Assembly (NCBI GenBank): GCA_003545435.1
Contig: DPYI01000060.1
Location: 12,629-26,469 of the forward strand
Direction: 5' to 3'
Length of the DNA stretch: 13,841 bases
Origin: Patescibacteria group bacterium
Lineage (GTDB): Bacteria; Patescibacteriota; Microgenomatia; UBA10105; UBA927
A program made the position numbers and the translations under genes. The stretch's first letter is position 1. Every line of letters begins with the position of its first letter. Of the stretch, positions 1 through 5,258 are shown in pieces. Below the pieces are notes generated by a model. That model had not been told where the DNA came from and searched no databases. It worked only from the letters and a program-made list of their open reading frames with translations.

Positions 1-9
1 AAACTCGTT

Positions 10-1209
10 ATGACCTATTTTCTTTTTATTCTTAAATCTGCGTTTGAAGATTTTTACAGAAATAAACTGCGGACGCTCCTCACATCTTTGGGGATTCTCA
101 TCGGGGTTGCATCTGTAGTTCTTCTCATTGCCCTTGGGCTCGGACTGAAAGCCTACATCAAACAGCAATTCGAGAGTCTGGGAACCAATGTCCTCTACGC
201 TATGCCGGGTACCATGGAAACTATGTCCCGCGGCGGCCCGGGCAACTCTGAAATTCGATTGGATGATAAAGATGTCCGGACGCTCAAAAAAGTAAGAAAT
301 GTCACTGCGGTTGTTCCTTTTTATTCTAAAGTTTCCCGGGTACAAGGATCCATCGATACAAAAACGTTTGAATTTGCCGCTTCCACCGCTGAAGTGTTTG
401 ACGTCATGTCTCTGGACGTCGAATATGGAGTCCCTTTTACGAAAAGCGATGTGGAGAAGGGCAGTAAAAAAATTGTCATCGGACCAAAAGTAGCTGAAAA
501 AATATTCGGATCTGCCTCAAACGCTCTTGGAAAAACCGCAAAAATTGACGGTCAGGCGTATAAAGTAGTGGGTGTGGTAAAAGCAAAAGGCGGCGGCGGA
601 TTAGGGACTCCAAGCGTTGATGAGCACATATATATGCCCCATACCGCAGCATGGTCGTTTAATCCGACAAAAAAATATATGATGATTTATATAAAAGCCG
701 CAGACGAAACAGTCATTCCTTCAATTAAAGAAGAGGCAACAAAGGCCCTTCTTAAACGGTATAAAAAGGATGAAGTCTCAATTATCGAGCAGACGGAAAT
801 CCTCAATACGATTAATTCTATTTTCAATATCCTTAATTCCGTCCTGATCGGCATTGCTGCAATATCGCTCGTTGTCGGAGGGGTCGGCATCATGAACATC
901 ATGTATGTCAGCGTTGTTGAACGCATCAGGGAAATCGGCATACGGCGGGCAATCGGAGCAAAAAAATACGACATCCTCTGGCAATTTTTGGCTGAAGCCG
1001 TCCTTTTATCCGGCATCGGCGGAGTATTGGGCCTTCTGGCGGCAGGCATAGGCGTACTGGCTCTCCAAACACTATTCCCTGCATACATTGACCTTCCAAC
1101 GATCCTTATTGCTCTTGGCGTATCTTCCGGAGTCGGTATCGTTTTTGGGGTCATGCCTGCTAAAAAAGCAGCTGACCTCTCACCCATTGAGGCAATCAGG
1201 TATGAGTAA
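10..1209 (+). CDS. MacB/FtsX-type ABC transporter permease
   Basis: Membrane subunit of a MacB-like ABC system, probably moving a lipid, peptide or other small molecule out of the membrane or cell; the substrate cannot be read. Residues 21-46 form TM1. A soluble extracytoplasmic MacB core domain follows (about 50-265). Three more membrane segments lie near 274-300, 324-354 and 363-386. The family signature VGGVGIMNIM is followed by the ERIREIGIRRAIGA coupling loop (about 304-317), and the C-terminus is the typical PAKKAADLSPIEAIRYE. The 399 aa length is normal. The ATG at 10 lies in an ATGA overlap with a stop in another frame (TGA 11-13), so an upstream gene, probably the ATPase subunit, may end here outside the window. 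No Shine-Dalgarno can be judged with only 9 bases upstream. Family call is firm; substrate is unknown. Confidence 0.93.
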   Translation: MTYFLFILKSAFEDFYRNKLRTLLTSLGILIGVASVVLLIALGLGLKAYIKQQFESLGTNVLYAMPGTMETMSRGGPGNSEIRLDDKDVRTLKKVRNVTAVVPFYSKVSRVQGSIDTKTFEFAASTAEVFDVMSLDVEYGVPFTKSDVEKGSKKIVIGPKVAEKIFGSASNALGKTAKIDGQAYKVVGVVKAKGGGGLGTPSVDEHIYMPHTAAWSFNPTKKYMMIYIKAADETVIPSIKEEATKALLKRYKKDEVSIIEQTEILNTINSIFNILNSVLIGIAAISLVVGGVGIMNIMYVSVVERIREIGIRRAIGAKKYDILWQFLAEAVLLSGIGGVLGLLAAGIGVLALQTLFPAYIDLPTILIALGVSSGVGIVFGVMPAKKAADLSPIEAIRYE

Positions 1210-1223
1210 TGCTCAATGAAATA

Positions 1224-1319
1224 AATCCGACCAATCCGACCAATATACCAATGAATATCTGAATTATATAATTTAAACATTCAACCATTTATTGGTCTGA
1301 TTGGCTTATTGGTCTGATT
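1224..1319. repeat. Imperfect inverted repeat of a tandem GACCAAT-like word
   Basis: The 123-base gap between the permease and the RNHCP gene is mostly one structure. The left arm (1224-1256) has AATCCGACC twice in tandem, then degenerate ACCAAT copies. The right arm (1283-1319) has the inverse word, ATTGGTCTG twice with ATTGGCTT between. The middle is AT-rich. It could fold into a hairpin and end permease transcription, but there is no clean U tract. Confidence 0.7.
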
Positions 1320-1332
1320 AAAACATTGTTTA

Positions 1333-1782
1333 ATGAAATCTGTTAATCCATCATTTCCCTGTATCCACTGTCAATGGCAAGTTGTGGGCAGTGGAGCTAT
1401 CGGCACGGCGCATCGAAACCACTGCCCGTATTGCCTCTGGTCAAAGCATGTCGATAAGGAGAAATCCGGAGATAGAAAATCAATGTGCCAAGCTGAAATG
1501 ACACCAATCGGATTGACGTTTAAACATGAAGGATTTGATAAATATGGAAAAGTAAGACAGGGCGAATTGATGATTGTCCACAGGTGTATGGAATGCGGAA
1601 AAGTAAATATCAACAGAATCGCAGGAGATGATAGCGAAGAAACAATTCTCTTATTGCTTCAACAAAAAAATATTACTAATGAATTGGGCAGTATTCTTAA
1701 ACAATCAGACATCGATCTTTTGGGAAAAAAGGATGAAGATCGGGTCCGAAAACAACTTTTCGGTACTCACCAGGTAGGATAA
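1333..1782 (+). CDS. RNHCP domain-containing zinc-binding protein
   Basis: Small protein (149 aa) of the RNHCP family, named for the motif visible at residues 28-32 and followed by CPYCLWSKHVD. Three CxxC pairs (C10/C13, C31/C34, C85/C88) plus C52 suggest one or two zinc-ribbon-like sites. HRCMECGK at 83-90 is the usual second zinc knuckle. The family has no established biochemical role; a nucleic-acid or ribosome-associated function is only a guess. There is no Shine-Dalgarno before the ATG. The gene stands alone on the plus strand, converging on the deacetylase with a strong hairpin between them. No membrane segment or signal peptide is seen. Confidence 0.88.
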   Translation: MKSVNPSFPCIHCQWQVVGSGAIGTAHRNHCPYCLWSKHVDKEKSGDRKSMCQAEMTPIGLTFKHEGFDKYGKVRQGELMIVHRCMECGKVNINRIAGDDSEETILLLLQQKNITNELGSILKQSDIDLLGKKDEDRVRKQLFGTHQVG

Positions 1783-1786
1783 AATA

Positions 1787-1821
1787 TTTAGCTTCGCAAG
1801 GCGACGCCTTGCGAAGCTAAA
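1787..1821. terminator. Hairpin between convergent genes, possible bidirectional terminator
   Basis: A perfect 17-nt inverted repeat (TTTAGCTTCGCAAGGCG and its complement around one central base) lies 4 nt after the RNHCP stop and 9 nt before the end of the minus-strand deacetylase gene. A/T-rich flanks on both sides suit termination in both directions, although neither U tract is perfect. Confidence 0.75.
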
Positions 1822-1830
1822 TCTCATATT

Positions 1831-2583
1831 TTATATTTCTCCGGAAGAAACCAACTGAAGCTCTTCTTCTTTCATTAATTTTAAAAAGTCAGGGGAAAGG
1901 AGAAAATGGATATCATCAATTCTTTGCTTAATGAAAGATGTGAGGTTTTTCTCAAATTCTCCCGCATATCCGGGATGAAACATAAATTCAATTGAATAAA
2001 GGTGGCTGTCTCTTTTTGCTTCTTCTACATCTTTTTTATACTCGCTGTACATTTCTTCAGGAGTCCCCCAGTGGTAAGCAAATATCCTATCAACGGTCCT
2101 ACTAATGTTTAATCCTCTTGGTATTTCAGCTGGTTGAAGTGTCTTATGTATAACCTCTTTTCTCGCATAACAATTATTTGCTGTGCAATAATGAGCAACA
2201 TGTTCAACAAGTTTGGTATGGAGCGCAATTTGTTTATGGCCAATCACGTGTTTTGGAGAGAAACCAACTTTTTTCCGAAATAACTCAATTTCTTCATCAA
2301 AAGCGCCCTCTAATTGTTCCTTCGTCCACTCCTTTAAAATGCGGTCATAGTCGTTGCCCTGAAGAATTTTGCCACCTTTGGATAAACGGTAAAGCGAAAA
2401 ATGCAGTCCAACGTTTTGAATATTATTTTGTCGAATATAAGATACGGCTTCATCAGTTCCGTAGGAATCTACCATCAGCGACAGTTCTGAAACCCTTGAT
2501 TGTTCGTACGCCTCAAACATAGCTCTATTAATACTTTTACTGAAACCAAAATCGTCAGCAGTAACGAGTGTTTTGATGGACAT
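1831..2583 (-). CDS. YdjC/ChbG/HpnK-like carbohydrate deacetylase
   Basis: Predicted metal-dependent deacetylase of the YdjC family, whose characterised members remove acetyl groups from N-acetylated sugars (chitooligosaccharides for ChbG, N-acetylglucosaminyl hopanoid for HpnK). The N-terminal TADDFGFSKSINRA block (residues 8-21) holds the family's conserved acidic residues. VGLHF and the GHKQIALH segment supply candidate metal-binding histidines, and FMFHPGY is the usual late motif. The start is placed at the ATG at 2583, giving 250 aa, because family members begin a few residues before the ADD motif. A GTG at 2598 in the same frame would fall inside a hairpin. No signal peptide is seen, so it probably acts in the cytoplasm. 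Substrate is unknown. Confidence 0.87.
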   Translation of the reverse strand: MSIKTLVTADDFGFSKSINRAMFEAYEQSRVSELSLMVDSYGTDEAVSYIRQNNIQNVGLHFSLYRLSKGGKILQGNDYDRILKEWTKEQLEGAFDEEIELFRKKVGFSPKHVIGHKQIALHTKLVEHVAHYCTANNCYARKEVIHKTLQPAEIPRGLNISRTVDRIFAYHWGTPEEMYSEYKKDVEEAKRDSHLYSIEFMFHPGYAGEFEKNLTSFIKQRIDDIHFLLSPDFLKLMKEEELQLVSSGEI

Positions 2584-2590
2584 ATATTTT

Positions 2591-2613
2591 CTACACACAC
2601 CTGGTGTGTGTAG
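2591..2613. promoter_or_regulatory. Perfect hairpin/palindrome just upstream of the deacetylase start
   Basis: Two 10-nt arms (CTACACACAC and GTGTGTGTAG) flank a 3-nt loop, ending 7 nt before the ATG of the YdjC-like gene on the minus strand. No U tract follows, so a terminator is unlikely. It could be a dimeric repressor operator or an mRNA hairpin controlling initiation. Confidence 0.5.
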
Positions 2614-2665
2614 ACTGTAGACAAGTGTGGATGCGGCTCTCTATAAACAATATATGTGATTTAAT

Positions 2666-2953
2666 TTATTTATACAACTGACTATGGGTTCCTAACATTT
2701 CGAAGAGAACGGTGTATTCCTTGTTTTTCTTCATCTCTATGGAATAAATAGCCCGCCAATCGCCGGTAATATTTATACTCCTTAAGCCAGTAAGTTTACC
2801 AATTAGGCTATGATTATTCAGCAACGGGTGATGTTGATACCGGAGAAAAAGACTTAATCGCTTCCGGAAAGCAATTTTGATTTTGACCGGTGCTTTCCTT
2901 AGCTGTTTGTCAAAGCTTTTTGAAAAATCAATTCTTACGGGATTTTTTGTCAT
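2666..2953 (-). CDS. YafQ/RelE-family mRNA interferase toxin
   Basis: Toxin of a type II toxin-antitoxin pair; family members cut mRNA on the ribosome. The 95 aa length and order of motifs fit: FDKQLRKAP near residue 14, NNHSLIGKLTGLRSI (46-60), GDWRAIY (64-70) and the C-terminal LGTHSQLYK. Compared from memory with E. coli YafQ, H48, D65 and H90 match three of the four catalytic positions, while the position of YafQ His63 is N61 here. Its ATG overlaps the end of the antitoxin gene by 26 nt and has no Shine-Dalgarno, which suggests translational coupling. Activity is not certain because of the N61 change. Confidence 0.88.
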   Translation of the reverse strand: MTKNPVRIDFSKSFDKQLRKAPVKIKIAFRKRLSLFLRYQHHPLLNNHSLIGKLTGLRSINITGDWRAIYSIEMKKNKEYTVLFEMLGTHSQLYK

Positions 2954-3230
2954 TGGTGATGAGAGTATCTATATAGTCAAGCACCTCATCGTTATTCTTA
3001 AAAGATATAATTTTTCCTTCACGCTTATCCTTCTTCGATTTATCCAGTGTTTTTATCATATAGTCAGTCGGTACTTCTGCCGCTCTTAACGTCACCGTAC
3101 GCGCCCGCACCACTTGTTTCAAACAAGCGTTCACTAATGAACTAAGACTCAACCCTAATTCTTGAGCTACATTCTGGGCCTGAACTTTTAAATCTGGATT
3201 AAGTTTGACATTGATGACGGCTGTATTCAT
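2928..3230 (-). CDS. RelB/DinJ-family antitoxin
   Basis: Antitoxin partner of the overlapping YafQ-like toxin. The N-terminal 45 residues (AVINVKLNPDLK, then AQELGLSLSSLVNACLKQVV) form a ribbon-helix-helix DNA-binding domain. The lysine-rich C-terminal half (KSKKDKREGKII onward) is the likely toxin-binding part. At 100 aa it has usual DinJ/RelB size. It is the first gene of the pair and starts immediately downstream of a promoter overlapped by an AT-rich palindrome, fitting autorepression by the complex. Confidence 0.9.
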   Translation of the reverse strand: MNTAVINVKLNPDLKVQAQNVAQELGLSLSSLVNACLKQVVRARTVTLRAAEVPTDYMIKTLDKSKKDKREGKIISFKNNDEVLDYIDTLITNDKKSRKN

Positions 3231-3267
3231 ATATACGAAGTATATACTTTTTATATACCACAGTCAA
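3230..3267 (-). promoter_or_regulatory. TA operon promoter with overlapping operator, probably leaderless
   Basis: On the minus strand, TTGACT (3267-3262) and TATACT (3244-3239) are separated by exactly 17 nt, each matching consensus at 5 of 6 bases. The predicted transcript start is within 1-3 nt of the antitoxin ATG. A perfect palindrome, TATATACGAAGTATATA (3230-3246), covers the -10 and start site. A third half-site, TATATAC, lies at 3252-3258. This is where a ribbon-helix-helix antitoxin would be expected to bind. Confidence 0.7.
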
Positions 3268-3287
3268 GAGGGTCAGACCAGAGAAAT

Positions 3288-3303
3288 AAAGCTGTATAGC
3301 TTT
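3288..3303 (-). terminator. Weak hairpin after the epimerase gene
   Basis: AAAGCT and AGCTTT around a 4-nt loop, just past the epimerase stop on the minus strand. The stem is short (6 bp, AT-rich) and the following tract is only ATTTC, so this is a tentative terminator. Confidence 0.3.
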
Positions 3304-3305
3304 TT

Positions 3306-4181
3306 CTATAGCGGCCCGGGTAATTTGGACTGTTTTTTTTGATAGAAATTTTTATAATCCCTTCGTAGCCCATCAATCAATGGTATAAATTCAATACCAT
3401 ATTTTTTGATCTTATCATTGGAAACAATTAAGTTTTCGTTATCAAAAGGAAACTCTTCCTCTTTGAAGTTAAGACCAATAGCATCTGGATTTAACTGAAT
3501 AATCGGTTCTTTACCGACAATTTTTCCCATTTCTCCTACCAAACCGGTATTCGTAATGATCTGGTCGCCCGCGATATTAAATGCCCCCTGTGCCCTATGC
3601 TCGACCAGTGCAACAATTGCCAGCGCCACTTCGTCAACAAACACAAACTGTGTGACGCCAAGTCCATTTCCCGGTAGTATCAAAGGTATTTTTTTTATTA
3701 TCCTTGAGTAAATAAAATTTTCCCGATCGCAATAATTCTTGGGACCCAGAATATACGCAGGGCGGATTGTCCCACATTTAATTCCGCTCTTTTCTAAAAC
3801 GCGTTCACATGCCACCTTGCCCTTATTGTAGTCACCAAACGCAGGCCAATCGCCTATCGGAGATTCCTCTGCAAGCGGAAATATCTCAGTTTTTTGATAC
3901 GAAGCACTGGTGCCAAAATTTAAAAAATAATCAAATTTCAATTCTTCTATAGCCCGACTGGTTTGAGAGCCGATGAATGCACACATGTCTATCGCTACAT
4001 CAAATTTTTCTTTAACATAAAATCCCTTATCTCTGTCGCCTTTTATGAAAGTAACTCCCTTTGGATACTTTGTGGAAATAACACCCCGATTGAAGACGGT
4101 AATTGTATGTTTCCGGGCAATAAGAAGTTTGACGAGGTGAGGCCCAACAAATCGCGATCCGCCAATGATAAGGATTTTCAT
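3306..4181 (-). CDS. NAD(P)-dependent epimerase/dehydratase, extended SDR family
   Basis: Rossmann-fold oxidoreductase of the extended short-chain dehydrogenase type, 291 aa. The nucleotide-binding loop GGSRFVG is at residues 7-13, KGDRDK (48-52) is the usual adenine-side contact, and GTSASY (90-95) precedes the catalytic Y118-x3-K122. RPAYILGP and a late FVFVDEVA segment fit nucleotide-sugar epimerases and related CSP41-like proteins. The substrate cannot be assigned. The start is well supported: AAGGAG lies about 7 nt before the ATG, the clearest Shine-Dalgarno in the window, and lies inside the last codons of the transporter gene, whose stop is 1 nt away. Translation of the two is therefore probably coupled. 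Confidence 0.88.
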   Translation of the reverse strand: MKILIIGGSRFVGPHLVKLLIARKHTITVFNRGVISTKYPKGVTFIKGDRDKGFYVKEKFDVAIDMCAFIGSQTSRAIEELKFDYFLNFGTSASYQKTEIFPLAEESPIGDWPAFGDYNKGKVACERVLEKSGIKCGTIRPAYILGPKNYCDRENFIYSRIIKKIPLILPGNGLGVTQFVFVDEVALAIVALVEHRAQGAFNIAGDQIITNTGLVGEMGKIVGKEPIIQLNPDAIGLNFKEEEFPFDNENLIVSNDKIKKYGIEFIPLIDGLRRDYKNFYQKKQSKLPGPL

Positions 4182-4182
4182 A

Positions 4183-4602
4183 TTATCTCCTTTTATATTC
4201 CAATATCTGCATGGCTACTGCGCTCAAGAGAATGATACCTCCTCCAATACATGCTCGGACAGACGGTATTTCCTGAAAAACAAAAAAAGCAAGCATAATG
4301 GAAAGAACTGTTTCCAACGATAAAATGGGACCGGAGACAATCGCTTCTACTCTCTTATATGCAAAATTAAGAAAAAAATTCATGCCTGCTATAATCATTC
4401 CTGAAAATACAATGATGCCGACCAAAAATGCATCTCCGTTCCATTTTGGAACGCCTTCCCTCATAAGGTTTGACATAATCACGGTGAAAATAAATGCAAA
4501 AAAGAGAGTATATGTTGACAGTTCTCTATCTGATAAATAATCCGTATGCCATTTTCGGGAGACGATGCTGAACCCAAACGCAAATATTGAAAACAACGAC
4601 AA
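4183..4602 (-). CDS. DMT/EamA transporter, C-terminal half (frameshifted)
   Basis: Second half of a drug/metabolite transporter: about five membrane segments in 139 aa, starting LSLFSIFAFGFSIVSRKW and ending with the conserved SxMLAFFVFQE and GGGIILLSAVAM segments, then LEYKRR. EamA proteins normally have two such halves in one chain of about 290-300 aa. Reading upstream in this frame gives GKGEF directly before the first residue, the expected linker between halves, so the frame was once continuous with 4607-5068. If it is translated alone, the TTG at 4602 is preceded 3-4 nt away by AAGGTGAG, a usable ribosome-binding site overlapping the first half's stop. EamA identity is firm; independent expression is uncertain. 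Confidence 0.75.
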   Translation of the reverse strand: MSLFSIFAFGFSIVSRKWHTDYLSDRELSTYTLFFAFIFTVIMSNLMREGVPKWNGDAFLVGIIVFSGMIIAGMNFFLNFAYKRVEAIVSGPILSLETVLSIMLAFFVFQEIPSVRACIGGGIILLSAVAMQILEYKRR

Positions 4603-4606
4603 GAAC

Positions 4607-4620
4607 TCACCTTTTCCCCC
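4607..4620 (-). other. One-base frameshift site splitting the DMT transporter
   Basis: The minus strand reads CAT TGG GGG AAA AGG TGA, ending the first half. Removing one base from the G5A4 run (4620-4612) gives HWGKGEFLSLFS and joins both halves in one frame. Candidate explanations are a recent inactivating mutation, a sequencing or assembly indel, or +1 frameshifting. The G5-AAA-AGG-UGA layout resembles the spacing of the prfB shift site, but the codon before the stop differs. Confidence 0.8.
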
Positions 4621-5068
4621 AATGGACTAATCCGCTTATATCGTTTACTGACACCATGAGAACTCCGACAAAGGAGAATATGATAAGCATGGTTTTTCTT
4701 ATCGTTATTTTTTCATGAAAAAATAATGTTCCTAAAATAGCAGTAGCAGGAAGAGCCTGAATAAACATCACGTTGCTTACTTTTGTGATAAGGAGCGACA
4801 TTGTCATTGCTCCGGCTGCCAATACCCAATAGCTTATGGCGCGAAGCACCAATAACAGAGTATCTCTAAAAGGTATATGAAAAATTTTATTTAATGCAAT
4901 ATCTTTATGAAAGAAAAGTATGGAAAAAAAGAAAGCCGCTCCGATTCTTAGGTACAATTGCTGATATAAAGCAAATGAAGTATTAAGAAATCTCGGAAAA
5001 ATAGGAAGTATCCCCCACGATAAGGCAACGAGAACCAGCGCAATAATTCCTTTTTGCTTCCGGGTCAT
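4607..5068 (-). CDS. DMT/EamA transporter, N-terminal half (frameshifted)
   Basis: First half of an inner-membrane drug/metabolite transporter. There are five hydrophobic segments: KGIIALVLVALSWGILPIF first, then LYLRIGAAFFFSILFF, LLVLRAISYWVLAAGAM, SNVMFIQALPATAILGTLFF with the typical HEKIT after it, and MLIIFSFVGVLMVSVND. It stops at TGA after HWGKR, exactly where the linker to the second EamA repeat should run on. The start is set at the ATG at 5068 (MTRKQKG) because the first helix should begin close to the N-terminus. An ATG at 5080 and a GTG at 5089 are in the same frame. A GGGA lies a few bases upstream of 5068. Substrate is unknown. As it stands the gene is a pseudogene or a two-chain transporter. 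Confidence 0.78.
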   Translation of the reverse strand: MTRKQKGIIALVLVALSWGILPIFPRFLNTSFALYQQLYLRIGAAFFFSILFFHKDIALNKIFHIPFRDTLLLVLRAISYWVLAAGAMTMSLLITKVSNVMFIQALPATAILGTLFFHEKITIRKTMLIIFSFVGVLMVSVNDISGLVHWGKR

Positions 5069-5100
5069 AGAAATTCCCATTACTAACACAGGTTGCGTGT

Positions 5101-5257
5101 TAACTCACGCGCTTCGGCGGACTACGCGATTACTTCTTATGCCACGGCGCGTTAATCATGCCGCATTTTTTTATATTTATACGGTTTTCCTGTTTGCGGG
5201 TTAATCGCTCCCTCCTTCGTCCATCGGCTTCGCTCGGGACTTCGGCGGGCAGGCCGC
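5101..5257. repeat. Intergenic mosaic of GC-rich repeat fragments
   Basis: The gap between secA and the transporter holds no gene. It contains a GC-rich element at about 5206-5257 whose minus-strand reading includes GCCTGCCCGCCGAAGT, matching 15 of 16 bases of a segment inside secA (GCCTGTCCGCCGAAGT, plus strand, 5447-5462). A further partial copy (GCTTCGGCGGAC) lies near 5112-5123. The word GTTAAT or GTTAAC recurs several times beside GC-rich pieces. This looks like a dispersed repeat family. Confidence 0.6.
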
Positions 5258-5258
5258 A

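Noticed and set aside
1..13. End of an upstream ATPase gene (stop TGA 11-13)
   Set aside because: Only four codons are visible. The ATGA overlap is suggestive, but no product can be supported from the sequence.
687..1280. Long minus-strand open frame opposite the ABC permease
   Set aside because: Low-complexity translation rich in Arg, Met and Pro, antisense to a clear permease; no recognisable motif.
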